Under the pieces are notes generated by a model. It was given only the letters and a program-made list of their open reading frames with translations, was not told the origin of the DNA and made no database searches. Shown piece after piece: positions 33,077-41,626 of a stretch of 55,914 bases of DNA. This DNA comes from an uncultured Eubacteriales bacterium (GTDB lineage: Bacteria; Bacillota; Clostridia; Oscillospirales; Oscillospiraceae): contig ONGJ01000023.1 in NCBI GenBank assembly GCA_900317375.1, forward strand, positions 1 through 55,914. Reading direction: 5' to 3'. The translations under genes were made by a program, and so were the position numbers. The first letter of the stretch is position 1. Each line of letters opens with the position of its first letter.

Positions 33077-34615
33077 TTGAAGAAGCACGGGAAGCTTCTG
33101 GCAGCGGCGCTGGGCGTATACGTGCTGCTGCTCATACTGCTGGTCGCGACCGAGGCAAGAGCGCCGGATGCAAACATACGGAATGTGTGGGATGCGATCT
33201 GGTACTCGCTGATTACCATGACGACAGTCGGCTATGGCGACCTGTCGCCGGTGACGCCGGCCGGACGTGTTCTCGGCCTGATCTTTGCCCTTTCCAGCAT
33301 CGGCATTCTGACTGCGCTGATCGGCATCGGGTTGAGCCTGCTGTCCGGACAGATTGTGCCCCGTCTGCGCCTTTGGTCGGGAAAGCATCGGAACTGGTAC
33401 ATCTTCAGCGAGGAGAACGCCGACTCGGCGGCTCTCGCTTCCGCCCTTTCGGAGGAGGACCCGGACTGCATGACCGTTTTCCTGAGCGGGGAGGAAAAGC
33501 ATCTGCGGGCAGGAAATGCCGTGCGCATCGAGAGCGAAGAAGAGGCCCTGCTGCAGCTGCACGGTGGGAAGACGGAAGGCACCGCCTTCTTTTATACCGG
33601 CGAGGACCCCTGGGACAATCTTTCGCGGTCGCTGGAGACGGTGAAGCTGGGGGCGCCGGTGTACTGCATGGCGGATGTGCCGGTGGACGCGCTGCCCGTG
33701 GGCATGCATCTGTTCAGCCGGCGGGAGGCCCTGAGCCGCTGCTACTGGAAGGAACACCCGCTGAAAAGAAAGGAAAGCCGGGTGATTCTGATCGGCTGCG
33801 GCCGGACGGGCAGCGCTCTGCTGGAACGGGCATTGCTGACCAACGTCTTTGAGGCGGACAGGCAGACGGAATACCACGTGTTTGACGACCGGACGGACTT
33901 TGCGGCCCTGCACCCGAGAATTCTGGAAGCGCTGAACGGGGAGGGCGAAGACCCGGACCGGCTTGTGTTTCACGGCGGCGTCTGGACGGAGAATCCTGAG
34001 CTGCTGCGCGGGGCGGACCGGATCATTCTGGCGGCGGATGAGGACGCGGAAAACCTGAGGGTTTACGAACGGCTGCACCGGTGGTTCCCTACGGGGGCGC
34101 AGGTGCATGTGCGCTTGGATGAACCGGCACCTGGCCTGATCTGCTTCGGCGAGCGGGAAAAGACGCTGACACCGGAGTTCGTGATAAAGGACGCCGTCAA
34201 CCGCAGCGCGATCCTGATGAACGAGATCTACAACAAGGGCAGCGCCAAGCCCGTGGCCTGGAAGGATCTGAGCCATTTTCTGCGGCAGTCGAACATCGCC
34301 GCGGCGGACCATCTGATCGTAAAGGCACGCATCCTGCTGAACGATGAGGACATCCTCGAGCTGAGCCGGGAGGTGTGCAGGAAAGCTTACGCGCGCTACA
34401 GGGCGATCGCACAGGAAAAGGCGGAGGAGCTGCAGGAACTGGAGCACCGGCGGTGGCTGCGCTTTTACGAACTGTACAACTGGGAATATGACCCGGTGCG
34501 CGACAACGGGATGCGGCGGCACCCGATGATTCAGCCCTATGAGGCGCTGAGCCCGGCGGAGCAGAAGAAGGATGCGTATGCGTGGGAGATCCTCGGACGC
34601 ATCGCGGAGGAATAA
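33077..34615 (+). CDS. K+ channel with TrkA-N-like region and C-terminal RyR domain
   Basis: A 512-residue membrane protein. Two spans (about 8-25 and 66-88) flank a pore helix and the selectivity filter TVGYGD (50-55), so it is a two-TM K+ channel. The cytoplasmic part has two Rossmann-like regions (about 105-220 and 235-340, the second with VILIGCGRTGSALLERAL) as in RCK/TrkA-N gating domains. The C-terminus (about 445-505) has HRRWLRFYELYNWEYDPVRD and HPMIQPYEAL, matching the RyR repeat domain. The start is TTG at 33077 with GGGGAGAG upstream. The RyR fusion suggests ligand gating, perhaps by a nucleotide; the ligand is unknown. Confidence 0.82.
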   Translation: MKKHGKLLAAALGVYVLLLILLVATEARAPDANIRNVWDAIWYSLITMTTVGYGDLSPVTPAGRVLGLIFALSSIGILTALIGIGLSLLSGQIVPRLRLWSGKHRNWYIFSEENADSAALASALSEEDPDCMTVFLSGEEKHLRAGNAVRIESEEEALLQLHGGKTEGTAFFYTGEDPWDNLSRSLETVKLGAPVYCMADVPVDALPVGMHLFSRREALSRCYWKEHPLKRKESRVILIGCGRTGSALLERALLTNVFEADRQTEYHVFDDRTDFAALHPRILEALNGEGEDPDRLVFHGGVWTENPELLRGADRIILAADEDAENLRVYERLHRWFPTGAQVHVRLDEPAPGLICFGEREKTLTPEFVIKDAVNRSAILMNEIYNKGSAKPVAWKDLSHFLRQSNIAAADHLIVKARILLNDEDILELSREVCRKAYARYRAIAQEKAEELQELEHRRWLRFYELYNWEYDPVRDNGMRRHPMIQPYEALSPAEQKKDAYAWEILGRIAEE

Positions 34616-34643
34616 AAAAACCACCCTGAGGGTGGTTTTTTAT
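34614..34643. terminator. Bidirectional terminator between convergent genes
   Basis: AAAAAACCACCCTGAGGGTGGTTTTTT is a symmetrical hairpin with A and T runs. It serves the channel gene on the plus strand and the Hsp70-like gene on the minus strand. Confidence 0.85.
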
Positions 34644-34651
34644 ATCCCCGC

Positions 34652-36766
34652 TTACAGGGGGATTTCGACCTGCTCGGCAAGCTCCTTGAGGCGGGATTCG
34701 ATCTGTTCGGAGATGTCACGGCTTACACGGCTGTTCAGGGCCTTGAGCTCCTCATTGTTCTGATTTTTCAGCAGCTTTTCGCAGTTCTGACGGATCTTGG
34801 CCCGGATGGTCTGCATACGCCTCTCCGAGATGTCGGACGGATCGCCCCAGCGCAGCCGCGGCAGCAGATGCCGCTCCTTCTCGGGGGCGCTTCCGGTCTC
34901 TTCCTCAGTGCCGGAGAACAGCCTGCCGACACCGGTGTTTTTCAGAGAGTCGGAAAGACCCCAGTTCGGCATGTCGATATGGGGGAGGGCATTGCTGAGG
35001 ACGAGGCGACGGACCGCCAGAGGGAGGTTGGCGTGCATCAGCTTTTCGTCTATGGCCTTTCGGCCCATCGCATGACTGACAATGAGGATCAGGAAGGAGA
35101 GGATAAAGCCGATCAGCATGCCGATAGGACCCTCGCTGATGAGGACGATGCCGCTGCCGCCGCAGACCATGGCGACGAGAATCGAGATGATCGACTCAAC
35201 AAAGACGGCCGTCCAGGTCAGCGTGTCCGCGGAAAGCACATCGCGCGCCTCCAGCTTTTCAAGAATGTGGAAGTCACTCGCGCTGAGGACAGAGGAAATC
35301 TCCAGCGACCGGTCGGGAACATGATAGCGGCGGCAGATCTCGGAGGTGTACTGCTCCAGCTCGTCAGAGATCACCTGCAGCCAGTCGGCTACGGGCCGGT
35401 AGAGTACGGCCTTGGCCTGCTCGGAATAAAGATAGACCTTGATGCGCTCCTGAAGCGCGGCCTCCATGTCGCTGATGCGCTCGATCTTTCCGCTGCGCCA
35501 GTCCAGAAGGACCGGCTTGACCGCCTGGTCCAGCAGCGGGTCCAGCAGCGCGTTCAGAGCGGAGAGGTAGAGGTCGTTCAGGTGGGCGGAGACGATCGAC
35601 TCGACAATGTTGGAGGCAATCAGCTTGTCCACATCCTCACGGAAGCACCGGAGCTCGTGATCAATGCGGCCGCACCAGGCAAGACCCCGCGCTACGCTGA
35701 ATTCCGGCTCGCGGTCGGTATAGATGACGGCCTCGGGGAAGACCTCCTCACACCAGGAGCGGATTTCCTCCATGCGGGAAACGCCGCCCGTCAGGAAAAG
35801 AAGCTCGGGAAGCTGTTCCCCGATGCTCTCGCGGACCTCACGCAGGCCCGCACAGAAGACCGTACGGAAGGACCTGCCGTTTAGCTGGGGGCAGGGCTTT
35901 TCCGTCAGAAGCTCGGCAACCCGGGGGTTCATGACGAGGTCGAGAATGGTCGGCTCGTCATAGGTGATCATGAGAGAGTCGGTGCATTCGTGCCGTCCGT
36001 GCTCATCGGCGGGCTGGGAATAGTATTTTTCTTTCAGGCGGCGGGCATGCAGCTCACAGTCAACGCGCCAGCTCTCGCTTTCCTCCATCACGCGGCGGAG
36101 CTTTGCCGCGTCGGGGGAGGCGGCGATGCAGGCGTCCAGAAGCACCTCGTCCATGACGCCGCCGCCGAGGGCGACCTCGCCGCCCGTGCGGATTTCGGCC
36201 TCTTTCCCCTTGTTGATATAGGCAAAATCGGTGGTGGAGGAACCGATATCGATGACCAGTACGGACTTGGAACGCAGGTCCACATGGTCGCGGACCGAGT
36301 TGGACTGAATCGCGCCGACCATGACGGCCCGGGACTCGGAGACCACCTTGGGACTCGGAAAGCCGATGGTTTCAAAGATGCGCTGATAGCGCTCGCGGGC
36401 ACCGGCATCCCAGCCGGCGGGGCAGCCGACATAGACGCTGTTCGATTTTTCACCGCCGGTCAGCGCACCGCTGCCGCGGAGCGACTCAAACACGCGGGCC
36501 GAGAAATCGCGGATCAGGGCGGCGCTGTCCGACTGGGCGTCCAGAAAGCGGCGCTTGAAGCGGGCGGCGCTGCGCACGGCGGAAGAGGCGGAGCGTGCTG
36601 CATTTTCGCCGATGCGGACCTCCCCGCTGCGCATGACGGCCCAGACGGTGATGGTGACCTTCTTCCCGTCCACCTCGATGATTTCGGGAACACTGCTTCC
36701 CTCGCCGGCAACCCTGGCCAGCGTGCTTTCGCCGTCACCCAGGTCAAAACCCCAATAATACATCAT
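34652..36766 (-). CDS. Hsp70-like actin-fold ATPase with C-terminal membrane hairpin
   Basis: About 704 residues. The N-terminal actin/Hsp70 ATPase fold shows phosphate-1 YYWGFDLGDGEST, connect and phosphate-2 VLVIDIGSSTTDFAYI, and adenosine-type FLTGGVSRMEEI. There is no Hsp70 peptide-binding domain. Instead a helical region (about 400-500) is followed by two adjacent membrane spans (about 520-565, including IGMLIGFILSFLILIVSHAMG) and a charged tail. It is therefore a membrane-anchored Hsp70-like ATPase. It follows the membrane-protein gene at 36823-37662, and the two probably form a complex. Start 36766 is preferred on spacing; 36775 is possible. Function unknown. Confidence 0.75.
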   Translation of the reverse strand: MMYYWGFDLGDGESTLARVAGEGSSVPEIIEVDGKKVTITVWAVMRSGEVRIGENAARSASSAVRSAARFKRRFLDAQSDSAALIRDFSARVFESLRGSGALTGGEKSNSVYVGCPAGWDAGARERYQRIFETIGFPSPKVVSESRAVMVGAIQSNSVRDHVDLRSKSVLVIDIGSSTTDFAYINKGKEAEIRTGGEVALGGGVMDEVLLDACIAASPDAAKLRRVMEESESWRVDCELHARRLKEKYYSQPADEHGRHECTDSLMITYDEPTILDLVMNPRVAELLTEKPCPQLNGRSFRTVFCAGLREVRESIGEQLPELLFLTGGVSRMEEIRSWCEEVFPEAVIYTDREPEFSVARGLAWCGRIDHELRCFREDVDKLIASNIVESIVSAHLNDLYLSALNALLDPLLDQAVKPVLLDWRSGKIERISDMEAALQERIKVYLYSEQAKAVLYRPVADWLQVISDELEQYTSEICRRYHVPDRSLEISSVLSASDFHILEKLEARDVLSADTLTWTAVFVESIISILVAMVCGGSGIVLISEGPIGMLIGFILSFLILIVSHAMGRKAIDEKLMHANLPLAVRRLVLSNALPHIDMPNWGLSDSLKNTGVGRLFSGTEEETGSAPEKERHLLPRLRWGDPSDISERRMQTIRAKIRQNCEKLLKNQNNEELKALNSRVSRDISEQIESRLKELAEQVEIPL

Positions 36767-36822
36767 AAGATCCATTTCCCTCCGTCAGGCATGTCCGATC
36801 AAGTGCCCCTGATGAGCGGGGC

Positions 36823-37662
36823 TTATTTTTCACGCTCTGTCGCCTTTCCCGTGGTGAGAAGCTTCCCCTCCGTGAGCAGGGCCGGGCGCAGGGTCGCCGG
36901 GGTGCTGCGGGTGGGGAGAAGATCAAACATCTCGGCTGTGTCCGGCGCATAGTCGCGCGTCTCGATCCCCTTCGAGGCGAGCCAGGGCTGAAGCTTTCGA
37001 AGCTGGCGCAGGGCAAAGTCGCCGTTTCCGGAATACAGGCCCTCCAGCAGATCGCCGAAAAACTGCAGCGCCTCGGGGTCGGTGATGCCCGCCCCAGCGG
37101 GCGAGACAATGTCGGCAGCTGCGGCAGCGGCTTCGTCCTGAAGGAAGCTTTCCGTTTTCCGGTCCATGGTTTCCACGGTTTTCAGCAGGGTTTTCCACAC
37201 AATCTCGGGATCGAGACCGGCGTGGACAAGAACCTCGCACTCGCCGTGCCAGAGGAGACCGGCCAGAAAGCCGCACACGGCAGCCAGTGCCAGGAAAGCA
37301 CAGCCGACCGGATAATACTGGCGGACCAGTATGACGCAGAGCAGTGCGAAGATCACGGCGAAAAGCAGCAGGACGACCCCGCCGGTGCGCACTTTGCGTT
37401 TGGGGATCTCTTTCACGGCGGTACCGGCAGTCAGCAGCGGCAGCATGTCCTGCACAACGGCTGTCATGCTGTCGGCGAGAGCCTGTCGGCGGCCGTCGCC
37501 GGACCAGGCGGCGTTATAGCGCAGAAGCATCTGGCCGAGCTGCTCGTTCAGCCGGTCTGCACTCTGCTTCCGGCTGCGATCGACCGCGTCGTCGGCGCGC
37601 AGCTGATTCCGGGTTGTTTCTTCCTCTGCCTTCAGCAGAGCGGTCATTGTGGGCCGTTCCAT
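36823..37662 (-). CDS. Membrane protein paired with Hsp70-like ATPase
   Basis: A 279-residue protein with a charged helical N-terminal domain (about 1-90). Two closely spaced membrane spans follow (VVLLLFAVIFALLCVILV and VGCAFLALAAVCGFLAGLL), then a cytoplasmic helical domain of about 130 residues. I do not recognise the family. The two-span hairpin echoes that in the neighbouring Hsp70-like protein. The ATG at 37662 follows GAGGTGA; the pair is transcribed from a good promoter at 37693-37721. Its role is unknown, but co-transcription argues for a joint membrane complex. Confidence 0.65.
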   Translation of the reverse strand: MERPTMTALLKAEEETTRNQLRADDAVDRSRKQSADRLNEQLGQMLLRYNAAWSGDGRRQALADSMTAVVQDMLPLLTAGTAVKEIPKRKVRTGGVVLLLFAVIFALLCVILVRQYYPVGCAFLALAAVCGFLAGLLWHGECEVLVHAGLDPEIVWKTLLKTVETMDRKTESFLQDEAAAAAADIVSPAGAGITDPEALQFFGDLLEGLYSGNGDFALRQLRKLQPWLASKGIETRDYAPDTAEMFDLLPTRSTPATLRPALLTEGKLLTTGKATEREK

Positions 37663-37692
37663 GAAAATCACCTCATCCCTGTTGCAAAAACT

Positions 37693-37721
37693 ATTTTACA
37701 CCATATTTCCTTTTCTTACAA
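37693..37721 (-). promoter_or_regulatory. Promoter of the membrane protein / Hsp70-like operon
   Basis: TTGTAA (37721-37716), a 17-nt spacer and TAAAAT (37698-37693) lie on the minus strand. Confidence 0.7.
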
Positions 37722-37734
37722 TAGAGGGAAAACC

Positions 37735-37768
37735 AGAAAATCCCGGACGGGAAGGTCCGGGATTTTGA
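37735..37768 (-). terminator. Terminator of the sulfoquinovosidase operon
   Basis: The 12-bp stem AAAATCCCGGAC / GTCCGGGATTTT with a 6-nt loop starts two bases beyond the stop codon of the glycosidase gene. Confidence 0.75.
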
Positions 37769-37769
37769 A

Positions 37770-39779
37770 TCACAGGGGAAAGGCCTGGCGGATCCTGGCG
37801 AGGAGAGGGGCGGAAGCAGAGCCGGTACGGTAAAAGACCGGCGGCTCGCCGAGGGGGGCGGGGACGGTATGTTCGCCTTTCGGGAACTTCATGCCGCTCC
37901 AGAGGTGGATCCATTCCCCCTCCGGCAGATAGACCGTGCGGGCTTCCTGCGCCTCCTGCCATACAGGGGCGACCAGGACGTCGGGACCGAGCAGGTATTC
38001 AAACTGCTCGGTATAGCAACGCGGGTCGTCCTCATGGTGCAGGAAGAGCGGGCGCTGGACCGGCAGGCCGCAGCGGGCATTTTCTTCGACCAGCTGCTTC
38101 AGAAGCGGCCGGAGCGCCGTGTGCACTGCCGTAAGGCGGGCGAGGCGCTGCATGCAGTCTTCATCATCATAGTACTGGAAGCAGTCGTCCGGACGGTTTC
38201 CCTCGTGGCTGCGCATGACCGGTGTAAAGACGGCCATCTCGGCCCAGCGGAGAAAGAGCTCTTTCGTGCGCACATTGCCGAAGAGGCTGGTGTAGCCGCC
38301 GATGTCCGAGTGGCTGAGACCGCAGCCGCACATGCCGGCGCTGAGCGCGGCGCAGATGGTGGTGCACAGACCGTCATGGCGGGAGAAGTCGACGCTCTGG
38401 TCACCCGCCCAGAGAAGAGTACAGTACTTCTGGCTGCCTGTAAAGCCGGCACGCATGAAGAAGACGGCATCACCGAGCTTTCCGCTGTCAATGAGAGCGT
38501 CGTAGTTGCACTTTGCCCAGAGAGCCGGCCAGTGATTGTGCTCGAGCATGGGGGAGCGGCCGCTGTGCAGGACAATGTCGTCGGTGGGCAGATACTCGCC
38601 GAAATCAGCCATCCAGCCGTCGATGCCGATGTCCAGGCTGAGCCGGCGGATGACCCGGTCTTTAAACCAGGCATAGGCCTTCGGGTCGGTCAGGTCCACA
38701 ACCCCGCATTCAAACTCGCCGAAGTCAACGAGATAGACGCTGCCGTCCGAGCGGCGGGCAAAGATGTCTTCCTTCAGACCCTCCTGAAACAGCTCGCCGT
38801 CCCTGACCAGATAGGGGTTGATGTAGCCGAGAAAGCGGATGCCGCGGGCGTGGAGCTTTTCAATCTCTGCCGGGAGGTTCGGGTACATTTCGGAGTGAAA
38901 ATGCCAGTCCCACTGCAGGCGCTTGCCGAAAGAGGTGACGCGCTTGCCGCACCAGTCCTGGCACCAGACCGCCGCCACGGGGATGTTGTGCGCGAGGGTT
39001 TTCTCCAGCAGACCGAACGAGCGCTCGCTTCCGCCCTGGACACCGATGATGAGACCGTTGTAAATCCAGTCCGGAAGCTCCGGCTGGCGGCCGAGGAAGG
39101 CCGTTTCCTTTTCCAACAGAGCGGGGAAGGTATTCGCCGCCTCAATGCGGATGTACGTCGGAACCTCCCAGAACTGCAGTTCGTGAAAGGCGCCGTGACG
39201 GAAGTCGAAATCGGCATAGGCGGTGGTGTCGGCGTGCAGATAGTAATGCCGGCTCGAGACGAAGGTCGGCTGGGGGAAGTTGGTGTTGTAATAGTCCCCG
39301 CCGGCGCGGTTTTCAACATCCGAGCGCCAGGTGACATAGGTGCTCTTGTCACGGCCGACACCCGGCTCGGAGGTCCAGAGGGGGAAGTGCCGTCCGCGGA
39401 GATTGAAATAGCTCATCTGTTCACCGCAGCCCCAGCAGCATTCGTCCTCCTCTGCGCACAGGCGCAGCCACAGGCGGTTTACGGAGGGATCGGGGCACTC
39501 AAAGCGCAGCTCGGCCAGGTCACCGTTCAGAGTAAGCCGGAGAAAGAGCGCCGAGCCGTAGTCAAAGACGATGCTGTCCGGCCCTTCGATGACGCCGACG
39601 GCATGCAGAGGCAGCCGCTCGGTGACATAGTCCTCGATTTTGTAGTTGCCGCGGTACATGTCGATGCTTTCCTCGCCGCGGCCGATCCAGAGCATGGGCT
39701 CGTCCCTGCTCTCAGACAGCAGCAACCGGCCGTTGAGAAACAGCCGGTACTGCCCATTGTCATGGGTAAATGTGAACAT
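37770..39779 (-). CDS. yihQ: Sulfoquinovosidase (GH31, YihQ type)
   Basis: Hydrolyses sulfoquinovosyl glycerol and related alpha-sulfoquinovosides to free sulfoquinovose (SQ). The 669-residue GH31 enzyme has nucleophile D392 (DGWMADFGEYLP) and acid/base D460 (WAGDQSVDF). The YihQ sulfonate-recognition signature QDWxGxRxTSFGKRxxW is present, placing Q274, R287 and W290 at the spacing of E. coli Q288, R301 and W304. It has no signal peptide, so it is cytoplasmic and acts after import. It is the last gene of the importer operon, 12 nt after the second permease gene. The signature separates it clearly from ordinary alpha-glucosidases. Confidence 0.92.
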   Translation of the reverse strand: MFTFTHDNGQYRLFLNGRLLLSESRDEPMLWIGRGEESIDMYRGNYKIEDYVTERLPLHAVGVIEGPDSIVFDYGSALFLRLTLNGDLAELRFECPDPSVNRLWLRLCAEEDECCWGCGEQMSYFNLRGRHFPLWTSEPGVGRDKSTYVTWRSDVENRAGGDYYNTNFPQPTFVSSRHYYLHADTTAYADFDFRHGAFHELQFWEVPTYIRIEAANTFPALLEKETAFLGRQPELPDWIYNGLIIGVQGGSERSFGLLEKTLAHNIPVAAVWCQDWCGKRVTSFGKRLQWDWHFHSEMYPNLPAEIEKLHARGIRFLGYINPYLVRDGELFQEGLKEDIFARRSDGSVYLVDFGEFECGVVDLTDPKAYAWFKDRVIRRLSLDIGIDGWMADFGEYLPTDDIVLHSGRSPMLEHNHWPALWAKCNYDALIDSGKLGDAVFFMRAGFTGSQKYCTLLWAGDQSVDFSRHDGLCTTICAALSAGMCGCGLSHSDIGGYTSLFGNVRTKELFLRWAEMAVFTPVMRSHEGNRPDDCFQYYDDEDCMQRLARLTAVHTALRPLLKQLVEENARCGLPVQRPLFLHHEDDPRCYTEQFEYLLGPDVLVAPVWQEAQEARTVYLPEGEWIHLWSGMKFPKGEHTVPAPLGEPPVFYRTGSASAPLLARIRQAFPL

Positions 39780-39791
39780 TCTGTTTTTGAA

Positions 39792-40652
39792 TTATCCTTT
39801 CACGGCGCCGCTGGTCATACCGGCGATGATCTGCTCCTGGAAGAGGACGTAACCGATGATGGAGGGGATGATCGAGATCATGATGGCGGCGTACATCGAG
39901 ACATAGTCCGTGGAGAACTGATTTGTGAAGTAGCGGATGCCGACCTGGATCGTACGCAGCTTTTCGGAGGAGACGATGAGGTTGGCGAAGACGAACTCGT
40001 TCCAGCAGGTCAGGAACTCGAAGGTGGCTGCTGTCACGATGCCGGTGCGGCTGAGCGGGAGAATGATGTGGAAGAAGCGCCCGTAGAAGCCGCAGCCGTC
40101 AATGTAGGCAGCCTCTTCCAGTTCCATGGGGATGGAGTCCATCAGGCCGCGGATCAGGAAGGTGGACATCGGGATACCGATGGCACAGTACAGAAGAATC
40201 ATTCCGCCGTAGGTGTTGTAGAGGCCCAGCTTGTTGATGATCACAAAATAGGGGACCATCAGAGCGTTCAGGGGAACCAGAATACCCGCGGTAAAGAGGG
40301 TGAAGATGCGCTCACGCCCGTTGAAGCGGAAGCGCGAGATGCAGTAGGCACCCATGCTGGCGACGATGACGTTGAAGACCGTGGCGCAGAGACCGACGAA
40401 GAGCGAGTTCAAAAGCATGCGGCCCAGGCCTGCCACCGAAAGGGCATTGGTGTAGTTTATCCACTGCGGCACGGCGGGAAGGGCAAAGGGAGAGCCGGAG
40501 AGAAACTCAAAGTTGGTCTTCAGGGAGGAGATGAACAGCCAGATCAGCGGGAACAGCGTATAGGCAGCAAAGAAGATGATCAGAATCCAGCGAAGGATCG
40601 CCAGAATCAGTTCCTTCCCCCGGAGAGCGCCGTGAACACGTGATGCAGTCAT
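39792..40652 (-). CDS. Sugar ABC permease (MalG type)
   Basis: The 286-residue inner-membrane subunit has six predicted spans and the EAA loop EEAAYIDGCGFYGRFFHIILPLSRTG that docks the ATPase. It overlaps the preceding permease gene by 4 nt and lies directly ahead of the sulfoquinovosidase gene. By context it imports SQ or its glycosides. As is common for this CUT1 family, no ATPase gene is in the operon; a shared MsmX/UgpC-type ATPase is presumably encoded elsewhere. Confidence 0.88.
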   Translation of the reverse strand: MTASRVHGALRGKELILAILRWILIIFFAAYTLFPLIWLFISSLKTNFEFLSGSPFALPAVPQWINYTNALSVAGLGRMLLNSLFVGLCATVFNVIVASMGAYCISRFRFNGRERIFTLFTAGILVPLNALMVPYFVIINKLGLYNTYGGMILLYCAIGIPMSTFLIRGLMDSIPMELEEAAYIDGCGFYGRFFHIILPLSRTGIVTAATFEFLTCWNEFVFANLIVSSEKLRTIQVGIRYFTNQFSTDYVSMYAAIMISIIPSIIGYVLFQEQIIAGMTSGAVKG

Positions 40653-41560
40653 TGCAGGGCCCTCCTTGCTTTCTTTGCCGCGGCAGCCTCTTCGTTGCGG
40701 CCCTCAAAGATCTTGCGGATGCAGACGATGAAGATGACGCCGACAATGATCAGGATCACGGCCGACGCGCTCGCCATGCCGTAGTTGGCATCCTGCAGCT
40801 TTTTGTACATATACAGGACAATCGTCGAGGTGGAGTTGGCAGGACCGCCGTTGGTGAGCATGTAAACCTGCTCGAACTGTCTCAGGCCCATGACGCTTGC
40901 CAGCGTCACGCAGGTGAGCAGAGATGTTTTCTTGATCAGAGGAATCGTAATATAGATTGCCTGCTGAAAGTCGGAGGCGCCGTCAATGGTGGCGGCTTCA
41001 TAGTACGACTCGTCGATGGTGGTGATATCCGCCATCATGATGACCATGTAGTACCCGACGTAAAAGACCCAGTAGATCAGGACGGCGGGAAAGGCCGTTT
41101 CTATGGTTCCCAGCCAGTCCTTGGCGAGATGGCCGAGACCGACGGAATTGAGAAGCGCATTGAGAAGACCCGTATCCGCGCGGTAGATGGCACGCCACAG
41201 GGTCGCCAGCGCAATACCGGAAATGACCTGGGGGAAGAAGTAAACCGTGCGGAAAAACTTCCAGCCCTTCGGCTTGCGGGAGAGAATGATGGCCATCAGC
41301 ATGGCGAGAGGGACCTGGATAAAGCCGGCTACCAGCGCCCAGATGACGTTGTTGATCACCGAACGCTTGAATGCTCTGTCCCGGAAGAGAAGCATGAAGT
41401 TTTTGAAGTTGACAAACGCGGGAGTGTTAATGCCGTTCCATTTCAGAAAACTGACAACGATAACATAGATGACAGGAATCACAAAAAAGACAAGCATCAG
41501 AACCAGTGCGGGCGTCATAAAAGCCCACAGCGGAGCTCTGTCGGAGCGTTCCAGTTTCAC
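40649..41560 (-). CDS. Sugar ABC permease (MalF type)
   Basis: The 303-residue CUT1 permease has six spans and the EAA motif YEAATIDGASDFQQAIYITIPLIKKT. It partners the MalG-type subunit next to it. It starts 67 nt after the end of the binding-protein gene, separated by a hairpin that may lower permease expression relative to the binding protein. Substrate assignment to sulfoquinovosides is by operon context. Confidence 0.88.
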   Translation of the reverse strand: MKLERSDRAPLWAFMTPALVLMLVFFVIPVIYVIVVSFLKWNGINTPAFVNFKNFMLLFRDRAFKRSVINNVIWALVAGFIQVPLAMLMAIILSRKPKGWKFFRTVYFFPQVISGIALATLWRAIYRADTGLLNALLNSVGLGHLAKDWLGTIETAFPAVLIYWVFYVGYYMVIMMADITTIDESYYEAATIDGASDFQQAIYITIPLIKKTSLLTCVTLASVMGLRQFEQVYMLTNGGPANSTSTIVLYMYKKLQDANYGMASASAVILIIVGVIFIVCIRKIFEGRNEEAAAAKKARRALQ

Positions 41561-41587
41561 CTTGCCACCTCCTTTAGAAAATTAAAA

Positions 41588-41612
41588 CAGGGTGCGGAAA
41601 ACCCGCACCCTG
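41588..41612 (-). terminator. Attenuator-like hairpin between binding protein and permease genes
   Basis: A 10-bp stem CAGGGTGCGG / CCGCACCCTG with a 5-nt loop is followed on the minus strand by TTTTAATTTT. It probably ends part of the transcripts after the binding-protein gene or protects their 3' end. Confidence 0.7.
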
Positions 41613-41626
41613 TCGGGAGACTGGAA

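Noticed and set aside
37770-39779. Ordinary alpha-glucosidase or alpha-xylosidase for the GH31 gene
   Set aside because: The QDW...R...W sulfonate-binding signature and close similarity to YihQ across the catalytic domain favour sulfoquinovosidase.
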